From positions 310,001 through 374,000 of the forward strand of contig NZ_PDCG01000002.1 in assembly GCF_003315635.1 (NCBI RefSeq): a stretch of 64,000 nucleotides of DNA. Reading direction: 5' to 3'. The position numbers and the translations under genes are program-made. Every line of letters begins with the position of its first letter. Positions within the stretch are counted from its first letter, which is position 1. The notes below the pieces were generated by a model, which did no database searches, was not told the DNA's origin, and worked only from the letters and a program-made list of their open reading frames with translations. This DNA comes from Bifidobacterium aemilianum (GTDB taxonomy: Bacteria; Actinomycetota; Actinomycetes; Actinomycetales; Bifidobacteriaceae). Below, piece by piece: positions 45,235-54,986 of the stretch.

Positions 45235-46848
45235 ATGAGAAAAGAAGAAGGGGTGACTCCCACGAAGGGGTCAGGGGTTCAGGCTCTGGCATCGGAAGGT
45301 TGGGCCTCCGCCAGCGGCAGACACAAGATCGCCGCACAGCCAGAGCCGGCCACCCCAATCCATGATCTCACCCCCACTCTGGGAGCTTTCATCCGTGCGA
45401 ATACACCGTCAGATGAGGGAATAGAGCAGACGAACGATGCGGACATCGGCCGAACAGATATCCCTTCCGACTCCACCTCCACCTCACCAGCAACCAGCAA
45501 TCCACCCATGCGCCCGGACCCCAACACCTCGCCCCTCAGCCTACCCTTCGACCAGCAGCTCTCAAAGATTCAGCATCTGACCTTTAGCTACGCCCAGGAG
45601 GTCTTCACCAGCGCATCCCTCCCCTGGTCGGAACAGACACGGATCAGCTGCCACCTGACCGATGAAGACACAGGAGCCTACACCAATACCGCACTACTGA
45701 TCTCAGACCAGTGCCCCTTCGGCAGCAAGTGCGCCCGATTCGACGGCGACCTCAAAACCAGCCTGGCAGAGCATGAGGAGCTTGGCGGCTCCCTGCTGCA
45801 GCAGTTGAACCTGGCCATGGTCTTTCTCAACCGGCACAATCCCGAGGGCAAGGTGCCTGAGGACGCCATGCGTGAAGCTCTGGTCAACGCCTTTCTCCAT
45901 CGTGATTACGGCTACTCCGGCCCTACGCTCATCAACATCTTCACCTCACGTATGGAGTTCGTCTCCCTGGGTGGCCTGGTTGACGGCTTGGAGGTCAACG
46001 ACCTGCTCAACGGCATCTGCCAGACCCGCAACAGCTGGCTGTCCGACCTCTTCGCAGCCCTACAACTGAGCCGCAACTACGGCACCGGTATCCAACGGAT
46101 ACTGGAGGACTATGAGGAGAGCGTCGCCAGCCCGCAACTGCGGGTGGGGCCTTCCTCAGTGGCCATGGTCCTGCCCACGCCTGTATCCCCGGATGAAGCC
46201 TGGCCCGATGTCAGCCAGCAGAACCAGAGGAACCTACCGCAGGCAGATGATCTTGAGAGCGAGCGTGATAGGGACCCTCAGGCCGATCAGCAGCAAAGTA
46301 CGGCAAGCAAACGCTATGCCTTCCCTGCGATTCGGCCCTCGCAGACCAATGACCCGTCACAGGCCCTGGCCGGCATGCGTGTCATCGGCGTGGCACCTTT
46401 GACGACTCTGATCCTGAGCAGGGGAATACCAGATGAGAGCCCGGTCCCAGTCGACCTGTCCGAGGAGACCAGTAGCCAACCCGGCGAAGGCCCTGCGGCC
46501 GGCAAGATCTCAGAAACCGACAGCAAACCCGGCGAAGCCATGATCGAGACTACAAGGTATCAGAATCGGCCCGACGCTACGGAACAGGACATAGTCAGAA
46601 ACCCCGACATGGAGGCGACCAGTCTACTCAAGGACCTCACTCCCCTCCGCTCCTACCCGATCAAAACCCTGGAAGAGGTGACCTTGCATCTCTTTGCCAA
46701 CAGCGGGGTCAAGCTGAGCCGTGCCGACATAGAGCATGAGTTGAAGCTCAACAAGAATCAGACGGCCTACCTGCTGCGCTCCCTGACCAACCAAGGCAAA
46801 ATCGCCAAGCACGGCAAGTCCAGAGCAACCAGCTACTCCCTATCCTGA
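45235..46848 (+). CDS. ATP-binding winged-helix regulator (HATPase_c_4 type)
   Basis: A 537-residue protein. Residues about 1-100 are low complexity. From about 100 to 310 it resembles the C-terminal part of RecG-like/AlbA_2 regulators, with a GHKL-type ATPase signature: MREALVNAFLHRDYGYSG, RMEFVSLGGLVDGLEVNDLLNG and LQLSRNYGTGIQRILEDYEE. The usual N-terminal Schlafen AlbA_2 domain is missing or unrecognisable. A long acidic linker (about 320-460) leads to a C-terminal winged helix (KLSRADIEHELKLNKNQTAYLLRSL core). No ribosome binding site has normal spacing, and TAGTAT ends six bases before ATG, so the transcript may be leaderless. Two palindromes upstream suggest autoregulation. The target is unknown. 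Confidence 0.75.
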   Translation: MRKEEGVTPTKGSGVQALASEGWASASGRHKIAAQPEPATPIHDLTPTLGAFIRANTPSDEGIEQTNDADIGRTDIPSDSTSTSPATSNPPMRPDPNTSPLSLPFDQQLSKIQHLTFSYAQEVFTSASLPWSEQTRISCHLTDEDTGAYTNTALLISDQCPFGSKCARFDGDLKTSLAEHEELGGSLLQQLNLAMVFLNRHNPEGKVPEDAMREALVNAFLHRDYGYSGPTLINIFTSRMEFVSLGGLVDGLEVNDLLNGICQTRNSWLSDLFAALQLSRNYGTGIQRILEDYEESVASPQLRVGPSSVAMVLPTPVSPDEAWPDVSQQNQRNLPQADDLESERDRDPQADQQQSTASKRYAFPAIRPSQTNDPSQALAGMRVIGVAPLTTLILSRGIPDESPVPVDLSEETSSQPGEGPAAGKISETDSKPGEAMIETTRYQNRPDATEQDIVRNPDMEATSLLKDLTPLRSYPIKTLEEVTLHLFANSGVKLSRADIEHELKLNKNQTAYLLRSLTNQGKIAKHGKSRATSYSLS

Positions 46849-47014
46849 ACCAGACCAGTCCAAAAGACAACGCGGTCGAGCTGCATATGCCCTCATAGCA
46901 CCCCACACCGGCCTGGTCAATCCGGAGCAACTGCGGACCTGCGTCACCTACCGGCCCCAACCAAACAGCCACCCCAGCAACCGAGACCCGCCAAGCCACG
47001 AACCGATAGCGCCC

Positions 47015-48208
47015 TCAGCGAATCACCCAGGAAAGCCCCAAGAGCACGGCAATGAACACCAGACACACCGCCGTATACACCAGGAGGTAGGACTTGCGGT
47101 ATTGGGGGTAGGCACGGCTGACCCCCTTATAGGTAATCAACGAGGCCATGGAGGCAATCAGGGTCCCCAGGCCGCCGATGTCCGCGCCGATGATGAGCAG
47201 GTCCCAATCGCTGCAGAAGCCGGACAGAAGAATGGTCGTGGGCACGTTGCTGATGAACTGGCTGGAGAGCACCGACACCTCCAGCGGGTGCTGCCCCACC
47301 AATGCGACGGCCAGATTGTAGAATTCGGGAACACGTTTCATGTTGCCAATGAAGATGAAGAACATGATGAAGGTCAGGGGCAGGGCCCAATCAACCTGCG
47401 TAAAGGCCTTGCGGTCGCATACCAGAAAGGCCCCGAAGACCACCAGGCACATGAACCAGATGGGAACCAGGCCTCCGACGGTCAGCAGGCAAAGCACGAA
47501 CAGCAGACTGTAGACCAGACTCCTCCAACCGACACATCCGGCCCCGTATGACCCCAGCTCGATGCTCTCAGGCTTGGCGACAGCGGAATCCGATGCCAGC
47601 TCCGCCTTCTCGATGGGCCCGCCGTCCCCATCCGATAAGTTGGTGATGGTCCGGTGCTTGAAGGCTATGCCAATGGCCAGGACCAGCAGCAGGGCCGAAG
47701 CGATGGTATAGGGGGCCATGAGCCGCAGAAAGCCCAGGGTCGACATGCCTGACAGGGCCTTGAGATAGAGGTTGTGGGCGTTGCCGATTGGTGTGAGCAT
47801 ACTGCCAGTGTTGGCGGCGATGGTCATCAGGGCGGTGACCAGGACCACCCGCTCCTCCATATGGGCCATGACCAGCACCGCCATGGCAAAGGGAATGAAG
47901 GTGACCAGGGCCACATCGTTGGTGATGAACATGGCCGATATGAAAGGTAGGGATGTGAGGGCCAGCACCAGGCCCCGCTCGTTGCTGACATGGTTCAGGA
48001 GCCTGGAACCAATGACATGAAAGAGACCGATCCGTTGGAATCCGCATACCACCAGCATCAGGCAGACCAGCTGGCCGATGGTGTTGGTATGGACGTAATC
48101 CAGGTATTGTCTATCGGGAGTGACGATGAATATGGATACCACAGCCAGCAGCGAAGCCGCGATCAGCACTGTTTGCCCCTCGCACAGCGTCAGCAGCCGT
48201 CGTCGCAT
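47015..48208 (-). CDS. ArsB/CitM-type (ion transporter superfamily) membrane transporter
   Basis: A 397-residue transporter with about ten hydrophobic segments. The signature SAMFITNDVALVTFIPFAM near residue 95 and the mirrored ISNVPTTILLSGF near residue 325 are the paired loops of the IT superfamily (arsenite, citrate, dicarboxylate and sodium-sulfate carriers). A soluble loop of about 40 residues divides the halves. The substrate cannot be inferred; there is no ars or citrate gene nearby. Start 48208 is set by CCAGGAGGGTTG. Confidence 0.82.
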   Translation of the reverse strand: MRRRLLTLCEGQTVLIAASLLAVVSIFIVTPDRQYLDYVHTNTIGQLVCLMLVVCGFQRIGLFHVIGSRLLNHVSNERGLVLALTSLPFISAMFITNDVALVTFIPFAMAVLVMAHMEERVVLVTALMTIAANTGSMLTPIGNAHNLYLKALSGMSTLGFLRLMAPYTIASALLLVLAIGIAFKHRTITNLSDGDGGPIEKAELASDSAVAKPESIELGSYGAGCVGWRSLVYSLLFVLCLLTVGGLVPIWFMCLVVFGAFLVCDRKAFTQVDWALPLTFIMFFIFIGNMKRVPEFYNLAVALVGQHPLEVSVLSSQFISNVPTTILLSGFCSDWDLLIIGADIGGLGTLIASMASLITYKGVSRAYPQYRKSYLLVYTAVCLVFIAVLLGLSWVIR

Positions 48209-48462
48209 CAACCCTCCTGGAGTAGACCTAATCGATGGAATCAATCGGGTACTTCACAGGCTGCACCAGACCAATCCGCATGGAACCGCCTGATGTGAGA
48301 GGCGCCAAGCCTCTTTCTGCAGGCCTGGAGGAGCAAACCCCTCCCCTGTTCAGCACGGAAAGTAGGAGCGGGTGAACCCCCATCCTTCGATATATCCATC
48401 AATAGGGTAGCGCAATTCCACCAACGGCATGCTGAGGGTGTCACGCCTCACAGGCAGCCGGC

Positions 48463-50565
48463 TCACCCCACACTGTTGCCGAAGACCTCATCCTGAATAT
48501 CCTTGCGGGCGGTCTCCAACTTGGTGATGTCACCGAGCAGTTCCAGCTTCTCGGCCCCATCGGGCAGCTGGGCCATCTTACGCTTGGCGGCGCCGATCTT
48601 GCGCATGTATCCCAGGTCCAGCAGGCGGGCCAGCAGCTCATCCGCATACTTCTTCTCCTCGGCGCTGGCAGCACGCAGTTGGACCGGTGCCGTATCCACA
48701 GGACCCGCACCTGCGGCCTGCTGGTCCGATCCGTGACGACCTGCGCGCTCACGCTCGTCACCTGCAGGCAAAGGCAGGGGCATGACGGCCAGTTCATTGA
48801 TGACCGGGGCCAGCAGTGGGCCACCGGCCTTGGTCAGGTTGTGCATCCACAGCCCCTGGGGCGTATCGTCCGCGGGCAACCCGCCAGCGGCGGTGAGGGC
48901 CTGGTAGAGGGTGCGGAATACCGGTGTCATGAAATTCGACAGGTTCAGCTGCTCGAACCACTTGCGATTCATGGCCCTGGGCACCTGGATGAGGGTGGCC
49001 ATGAACTGCTGCTCGCAGATGAAGACCGCGTCATCAATGCGATAGTATGTTTGCTCGCTGGCGTCGCGGCGCTCCAAGGCCTTGCGGGCGGCGGGGTTGT
49101 CATAGGTGTCTTGCTGGGACTGCTTGCGCGCGGCCTGCTCCTGGGCGAAACGGTTGCTGGGTGTATAGGCGTCCTCATCGCGAACGTGGAGCTGTCCTCT
49201 GGCGGCGTTGACCTCCCGGCGCATGATGTCCAGATCGACACCGATTCGGCGCGTGGCCTTGCGGGTGTAGATGTCCACCAGGGATCGGTCCCGAATCTGC
49301 GCGATCAGTGGGGCCACGGCCTTGACGGCCCCCAGCTGCCCGGTGGTGTAGGAGGTGTCGAAACGCCCTATGGCCGCGTCGATCACGAAGTCGAAGAGGG
49401 GCTTGGCATGCTCGACCAGGGATCGCACCGCCTCGTCACCCTGCTTGATCCGCAGGTCGCAGGGGTCCAGGTTCCCGTCAGCGACAGCCACGAATGTCTG
49501 GGAGAGGAAGGCGGAGTCAAGGGCGAAGGCGTGGAGGGCCGCCTTCTGCCCTGCGGCGTCGCCATCGAAGGTGAAGACGATGCGGGAGGACACCGACTGG
49601 CCCTCCACCTTCAGTGGACCGACCAGTTGGACGGCTCCCAGGGAGTCGTCCGAGATGAGCCGGCGGACGATCTTGGCGTGTTCGGTCCCGAAGGCGGTGC
49701 CGCAGGTGGCCACTGCGGTATCGACCCCGGCCAGGTGGCAGGCCATGACGTCGGTGTAGCCCTCGACGATGATGACCTGCCGTTTCTTGACGATGTTGCC
49801 TTTGGCCAAATCAATGCCATAGAGGACCTGGTTCTTGTGGTAAAGCTGAGTGTCGGGCGTGTTGATGTATTTGGCGGCGATGTTGTCGTCGTCATAGAGC
49901 TTGCGGGCACCAAAGCCCAGGGTCCGCCCCGTCGAATCACGGATGGGCCAGGTGGCTCGGCCCCTGAAATAGTCATAGATGCCCCGCTGGCCCTGCCTGG
50001 CCAGGCCCGCGTCGATCATCTCCTGCTGGGTGAAGCCCTTCTGGGCCAGGTGACGGACCAGATTGTCCCAGCCCTGGGGTGCGTAGCCGCAGCCAAAGCG
50101 CTCACAGTCGGCCTGGCTGAAATTACGGCCCCCCAAGAGCTTGCGGGCAGGTAGGGCCTCCTTGCTGGTGATCTGGGAGGAGAAGAAGAGCTGGGCCTCC
50201 TCGTTGGCTTCGATCAGACGGCTGCGACGGGTGCCATGCTGTTCGTTCTTCTTGGAACCGGCCTCGTAGTGGAGCTCCATGTGGTACTTGTCAGCCAGAA
50301 GTTCCACGGCCTGGCGGAAGTCGATGTTCTCCCGTTCCTTGACATAGGCGAAGACATCGCCACCCAAGCCGCAGCCGAAGCAGTGCCAGACCCCCATGGA
50401 GGGGCGCACGGAGAAGCTGGGGCTTTTCTCGTCATGGAAGGGGCATAGACCCACGAAGGTACCGGAACCGGAGGGACGCAGGCTCACGGTAGCGGACACG
50501 ATGTCGTAGAGGTCCGCCTTTGCGCGCACCTTCTCGACGTCTTCCTTCAGAATCATTCCAGCCAT
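48463..50565 (-). CDS. dnaG: DNA primase
   Basis: DnaG makes RNA primers for replication. The 700-residue product has the N-terminal zinc finger (CPFH near residue 41, CFGCG near residue 62), the polymerase core with TOPRIM motifs (VIIVEGYTDVMACHLAG and FTFDGDAAGQKA) and a C-terminal helicase-interacting region separated by a Gln/Asp-rich linker. It is the last gene of the minus-strand run alr-dgt-dnaG; the dgt-dnaG order is conserved in actinobacteria. Confidence 0.97.
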   Translation of the reverse strand: MAGMILKEDVEKVRAKADLYDIVSATVSLRPSGSGTFVGLCPFHDEKSPSFSVRPSMGVWHCFGCGLGGDVFAYVKERENIDFRQAVELLADKYHMELHYEAGSKKNEQHGTRRSRLIEANEEAQLFFSSQITSKEALPARKLLGGRNFSQADCERFGCGYAPQGWDNLVRHLAQKGFTQQEMIDAGLARQGQRGIYDYFRGRATWPIRDSTGRTLGFGARKLYDDDNIAAKYINTPDTQLYHKNQVLYGIDLAKGNIVKKRQVIIVEGYTDVMACHLAGVDTAVATCGTAFGTEHAKIVRRLISDDSLGAVQLVGPLKVEGQSVSSRIVFTFDGDAAGQKAALHAFALDSAFLSQTFVAVADGNLDPCDLRIKQGDEAVRSLVEHAKPLFDFVIDAAIGRFDTSYTTGQLGAVKAVAPLIAQIRDRSLVDIYTRKATRRIGVDLDIMRREVNAARGQLHVRDEDAYTPSNRFAQEQAARKQSQQDTYDNPAARKALERRDASEQTYYRIDDAVFICEQQFMATLIQVPRAMNRKWFEQLNLSNFMTPVFRTLYQALTAAGGLPADDTPQGLWMHNLTKAGGPLLAPVINELAVMPLPLPAGDERERAGRHGSDQQAAGAGPVDTAPVQLRAASAEEKKYADELLARLLDLGYMRKIGAAKRKMAQLPDGAEKLELLGDITKLETARKDIQDEVFGNSVG

Positions 50566-50738
50566 AGGTCATAGCCTAGCTGCGGGCTGGGAACTCTGCT
50601 CCTGCTCAGCGCAGGGCGGACCTACTCCCCCTTGCCTGGCTCCGGCTTGCCTTGGGTCGGCCCAACTGCCCTTGGCGGCTACCTGACTCCCGATCGCCTG
50701 GGGGGGGGGATTGAAAGGCTTGAGCCAGCGGCAGCGGC

Positions 50739-52028
50739 TCAGGAGCAGACGATGGAGTGCAGGGCCAGGGCCGAGCCATCGGTCAGGCTGGCCACCTGGT
50801 CGATGGCGACCCGTAGGCGCTCCTGGTCGTTGGCGGCCTGGTGCCAGTCGGCCAGGAAGACGTCCTCCAGTATCTCGCTGGGCTGGGGATTGTCGGCCAT
50901 GAGCACATCCACCAGGTCGCTGACGATCTGCAACTCCTTCTGGTGGAAGGGCTCCAGCTCCCGAGGAGCCATGACGAAGTAGACGGCGATGCCCTTGAGT
51001 GCCACGATTTCATAGGAAGTCTGCTCGGGAATGACCACCGAGGCGACATAGCGGATGAGACGGCCCTGGCCGTAGCGCTCGCGGGTGGCCTGTTCTACCG
51101 AGTCGGCAAAGCGCCCGATCAGGGTTGAGGTTATGTTCTTGAGCTGGGCCAGGGCCTGGCGGGACCCGTTGAAATGGCTGGGGAAGAGGTGCTCGGACTT
51201 GAGCCGCTTCAATGCCGCCAAGAGCAGGTCAGGGTCCCATTGCCTGCCATACCATTCACCGACGCATTCCACAATGCCATCCAATATGCGTGCATCGGCC
51301 AGGGCGAGGGGGTTGAAGGCACCCGTCGCAATGGCATCTTCCACATCATGGACACTGTAGGCTATGTCGTCAGCCAGGTCCATGACCTGACATTCCATAG
51401 GCTTGGCGTTTCTGGGCGCCCCCTGCTTGAGCCAGTCGAATACCGGCTCATCGTCGGGATACACGCCGAACTTGGCTGACCGCTCACCCTTGGGGTGTTG
51501 GGAGGCCTCGGCGTAGGTCCAGGGGTATTTGACGGCCGCGTCCAAACAGGCACGGGTCAGGTTCACACCGGCGCTGGTGCCATCGGGGCGAAAGATCTTT
51601 GGTTCCAACCGCGTGAGCAAGCGCAGGGTCTGGGCGTTGCCCTCGAAACCGCCGATGTTCTCGGCGATGGCAGCCAGAGCCTTCTCACCATTGTGTCCGA
51701 ATGGTGGATGTCCCAGGTCGTGTGCCAGGCAGGCGCAGTCGACCACATCAGGGTCACAGCCCAGATTGGAGCCAATCTCACGACCGATCTGGGCGACCTC
51801 AAGGGTATGGGTCAGGCGGGTGCGGGCGAAATCGTCAGTACCGGCCACCAGAACCTGGCTCTTGGCCCCCAGCCGGCGCAGGGCGGAGGAGTGAATCAAC
51901 CGGGCCCTGTCCCGTTCAAAGGCGGTGCGCGAGCGCGACTTGGCCGCCTCGGGGGCCCAGCGTTCCTCATCGGCTGGACCATACCCCTCTCGGGCCAGGA
52001 TGCCCTGGCCGTCCTCAATGCCTGTCAT
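50739..52028 (-). CDS. dgt: Deoxyguanosinetriphosphate triphosphohydrolase-like protein
   Basis: Hydrolyses dNTPs to nucleosides and triphosphate. The 429-residue product has the HD-domain metal ligands: His in RLTHTLEVAQIGREI, the HD pair in CLAHDLGHPPFGHNGE and Asp in VMDLADDIAYSVHD. Start 52028 (MTGIEDGQG) follows GGAAGGTATCAG; the longer frame to 52085 is not supported. A run of ten G lies about 30 bases past its stop, before dnaG. Confidence 0.93.
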   Translation of the reverse strand: MTGIEDGQGILAREGYGPADEERWAPEAAKSRSRTAFERDRARLIHSSALRRLGAKSQVLVAGTDDFARTRLTHTLEVAQIGREIGSNLGCDPDVVDCACLAHDLGHPPFGHNGEKALAAIAENIGGFEGNAQTLRLLTRLEPKIFRPDGTSAGVNLTRACLDAAVKYPWTYAEASQHPKGERSAKFGVYPDDEPVFDWLKQGAPRNAKPMECQVMDLADDIAYSVHDVEDAIATGAFNPLALADARILDGIVECVGEWYGRQWDPDLLLAALKRLKSEHLFPSHFNGSRQALAQLKNITSTLIGRFADSVEQATRERYGQGRLIRYVASVVIPEQTSYEIVALKGIAVYFVMAPRELEPFHQKELQIVSDLVDVLMADNPQPSEILEDVFLADWHQAANDQERLRVAIDQVASLTDGSALALHSIVCS

Positions 52029-52178
52029 CTGATACCTTCCACCCCGGCTGCTGCTGGCGATACAGCCAGCTCTCGCCGCACCCACCTTCTGCTCTCTACT
52101 TCGAGCATAATACCCGCACGGCGTATGGGGAAGCCGTGGGTGGGGAATCGTCCGCAGCCGCTGTTGAGCCAGGCCCCT

Positions 52179-53537
52179 TCAGAGAATCGAGGCCGGGTCA
52201 AGCTTGGCCAGGTCGTCGGCTGGCAGCGCCGCCGGAGCGTTCAGGTAGAGACGTGGGATGCGGTTGCGCAGGCAGGTGAATATCTCATAGGAAATGGTGT
52301 CGGCTGATCGGGCCCAGTCATCGGCCGTGGGCTCGCCCTGGTACGCTCCCCTGCCGGGGCCGAAGAGCACCACCGTATCGCCTTCCGCCACGCCCAGATC
52401 CCGGGCCTTGCCCTGGAGGTCCAGTACGAACTGGTCCATGCAGACCCGTCCGGCCACACGGCAGATGCGCGGCCCCGCATTGGTCATGACCCGAACGGGG
52501 CCACCGGGCTTGTCCACATGCCGGGCACCGGCCCGGTCGAAGCCCGAGGCGGACCGGTGGATGCCATCCGCGTAGCCCAGGGGCACGATGGCGGTGGAGG
52601 TGGCTTGGGGGGTTAGGTAGGTGCGGCCGTAGGAGATTCCGTGCCCCTCCTCAATGTCCTTGACCATGCTCAATTGCGCCTGGAGGGTCATGGCCGGCTT
52701 TAGCCCATAATCGGCTGGCTGCCCCATGGCTGGATCGGCCTCATATCCATAGAGTCCGATGCCTGGGCGGGTCAGGTCGAAATGGATCTCGGGCCGGGTC
52801 AGGGTGGCGGCCGTGTTGGCCAGGTGACGGATCTGCGGGTGCAGGCCAGCCGAGTCCATTCTGGCTGAGAAGCGGGCAAAGGCGGCTATCTGTTGATCCG
52901 TGGCAGCCACGAAGGCCGGAGTGTCTGGGGAATCGGCCACGGCTAGGTGACTCCAGAGTCCTATGGGCTCAACCAGTCCCTGGTCCCTCAACTGGGACAG
53001 CCGGGCCAGCAGACCACCGAAACCCTCTTCGGTGAAACCGTTACGGCCAAAGCCGCTATCAACCTCCACATGGACCCGGGCGGGCCTCCCGCAGGCCTGG
53101 GCGGCACGACCAATGTCCTCCAGGGCGGCCATCGACCCGGCGGAAATGTCTATGTCCTGCTCAATGAGCTCATCGAGGGGGGCCGTGCCCCCGTTGAACA
53201 TCCACACCAGTATCCTGCAGCGGTCAGGCCCGATACCAGCCCGGCGCAGGGCCAGGGCCTCCCGGGTCTGCGCGCTGCCCAGCCAGGTGGCTCCACCGGC
53301 CAGAGCCGCCAAAGCCGTAGGAATGAGCCCATGCCCATAGGCATCGGCCTTGATGACACCCATGACAGCGGTGCCTGAATCCGGGCCACCAGTCAGTTCG
53401 ACCAGGCGACGCATATTGTCGCGCAGGGCAGCCAGGTCCACAATGATTTGGCCTGGGTACCTGCGACAGGCGGCCGCATAGTTGGCCTTGCCCTGGGGTG
53501 AGGAGAACTCCCACTGGCTTGTCGAGGTGATGGTCAT
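52179..53537 (-). CDS. alr: Alanine racemase
   Basis: Makes D-alanine for peptidoglycan. The 452-residue product has the PLP-binding Lys63 in VMGVIKADAYGHG and the catalytic Tyr in the GISYGRTYLTP region, with RPGIGLYG in between. The C-terminal beta domain is standard. It is somewhat longer than average because of short insertions. It starts the run alr-dgt-dnaG. Confidence 0.95.
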   Translation of the reverse strand: MTITSTSQWEFSSPQGKANYAAACRRYPGQIIVDLAALRDNMRRLVELTGGPDSGTAVMGVIKADAYGHGLIPTALAALAGGATWLGSAQTREALALRRAGIGPDRCRILVWMFNGGTAPLDELIEQDIDISAGSMAALEDIGRAAQACGRPARVHVEVDSGFGRNGFTEEGFGGLLARLSQLRDQGLVEPIGLWSHLAVADSPDTPAFVAATDQQIAAFARFSARMDSAGLHPQIRHLANTAATLTRPEIHFDLTRPGIGLYGYEADPAMGQPADYGLKPAMTLQAQLSMVKDIEEGHGISYGRTYLTPQATSTAIVPLGYADGIHRSASGFDRAGARHVDKPGGPVRVMTNAGPRICRVAGRVCMDQFVLDLQGKARDLGVAEGDTVVLFGPGRGAYQGEPTADDWARSADTISYEIFTCLRNRIPRLYLNAPAALPADDLAKLDPASIL

Positions 53538-53616
53538 GGTTCCATTGTCCCCTGTCGCGGCCCATGGAGGACCCCAGACCAGCGACTATGACCATAATCG
53601 GCACGAAACGCCGCCC

Positions 53617-54249
53617 TCAACGGCGAAACTCCGGTAATCCGCTGCGCCGATGGGGGTGCCACTGGTAGCCGATGCGGGCCAGTTCGATGTCGTCGTTGGG
53701 GCGTTCAGGCATGGTAATCTCACCGCAGGCAGTGAAGCCCTGACGCTCAAGCACATGTTGCATGGCATGGTTGTTATACCCGGTGTCCACACGAATATTG
53801 TCGAAATGCCGCTGCAGCCATCCCAGCATGTCGGCGGAAGCACCCTTGGCGACCCCAGATGACGCCACCCGGTGGGCGGTCACATAGGGATCCTCATCCA
53901 GCCAGGCACCGGTGATGTGAGCATAGTATTCATCCTTGCCCTCGAACAGGGCCAGCAGACCGATGACACGCTCATTGCCGCCTATGCGCTCCTCCAGTTC
54001 AGGCGCCGGATACACCGCATGTTCAGGGGGCTCAGCCAACCTCGCGGCATTGTCGACCAGCACAATGGTGTGGCCGCCCTCAATGTCCGCCCTGATGACC
54101 TCAGGCTCTGGGTAGCAGCTTCCCCATTGACGGCTGTTGCCCTGTTCGGCCATAAGCCGGCGGGCGTAGTCATAGACGCCACAGACTGTCTCGAAATCAT
54201 CCATATTGGCGTGGCGCAACCAGCGGTCAGTAGGTTCGAAACGCTGCAT
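53617..54249 (-). CDS. GNAT-family acetyltransferase
   Basis: A 210-residue N-acetyltransferase. It shows the opening WLRHANMDDFETVCGVYDYARRLM, the acetyl-CoA-binding turn region HRVASSGVAKGASADMLGWL (core SGVAKGASADML) and the end NHAMQHVLERQGFTACGEI, typical of GNAT proteins. The substrate is unknown. The start at 54249 is chosen for AAGGTAGTCCC; the longer frame is unsupported. It is the last gene before alr on the same strand with an 79-base gap. Confidence 0.85.
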   Translation of the reverse strand: MQRFEPTDRWLRHANMDDFETVCGVYDYARRLMAEQGNSRQWGSCYPEPEVIRADIEGGHTIVLVDNAARLAEPPEHAVYPAPELEERIGGNERVIGLLALFEGKDEYYAHITGAWLDEDPYVTAHRVASSGVAKGASADMLGWLQRHFDNIRVDTGYNNHAMQHVLERQGFTACGEITMPERPNDDIELARIGYQWHPHRRSGLPEFRR

Positions 54250-54349
54250 GGGACTACCTTTCTGCGCAGGATAGACACGGCATGCCCCTCTGGGACGAGA
54301 TACGAGTGTAACCAACCCTCCTCCCAACAACCGCCCTTACGCATACAGC

Positions 54350-54381
54350 AAAGCCGGGAACAAGCACTCATTCCCGGCTTT
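54350..54381 (-). terminator. Terminator of luxS
   Basis: AAAGCCGGGAA/TTCCCGGCTTT is an 11-bp stem with a 10-base loop, 25 bases past the luxS stop. Confidence 0.88.
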
Positions 54382-54405
54382 GTCTCAGTGTAGAGGCCTG
54401 CGCCT

Positions 54406-54894
54406 TCAGACGACCTTGCGTTCCCAAGGGTCCGAGGAGATGCCCGCGTCCACGATGTCCCGGCACCACTGCTTGGCGGAGAAGAGGCTGTGGTCACGGT
54501 AGTTGCCACAGGAGGTGATCTCGGTGCCGGGCACATCATCCCAGCTGGCCTTGTCCGCTATGAACTCCAGGGATTCCTTGAGGGCCTTGGCGACCTCCTC
54601 GGTCGAGTGGCGGCCCCAGGTCAGCAGGTGGAAGCCGGTCCGGCAGCCGAAGGGCGAGCAGTCAATGTAACCGGGGATGCGCTCGCGCAGGAGCACGGCG
54701 ATGGTGTGCTCGATGGTGTGCAGACCAGCGGTGGGGATGGCGTTCTCGTTGGGCTGGACCAGGCGCAGATCGTAGTTGGAGATGACGTCTCCGTTAGGAC
54801 CCTGCTCCTCATCAATCAGCCGCACATAGGGGGCCTTGACCTTGGTGTGGTCCAATTCAAAGCTTTCGACCAAGGGCCGTTCCTGTTCTGCCAT
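54406..54894 (-). CDS. luxS: S-ribosylhomocysteine lyase
   Basis: LuxS splits S-ribosylhomocysteine to homocysteine and the autoinducer-2 precursor in the activated methyl cycle. The 162-residue product has the metal motif HTIEH (His59, His63), the catalytic Cys84 in PFGCRTGF and the third metal ligand in SCGNYRDH near residue 130. Start 54894 (MAEQERP) follows AAAGAGGAAAT. It lies 92 bases past recQ on the same strand and ends at a strong terminator. Confidence 0.97.
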   Translation of the reverse strand: MAEQERPLVESFELDHTKVKAPYVRLIDEEQGPNGDVISNYDLRLVQPNENAIPTAGLHTIEHTIAVLLRERIPGYIDCSPFGCRTGFHLLTWGRHSTEEVAKALKESLEFIADKASWDDVPGTEITSCGNYRDHSLFSAKQWCRDIVDAGISSDPWERKVV

Positions 54895-54986
54895 ATTTCC
54901 TCTTTCTCTTGCTTGGGTTGAGTCCTGTTCAGGTGTGCCAGGCCGTTTGTCCGGCACATCCTCCATAGTCAAGCCTACCGCTTGTG

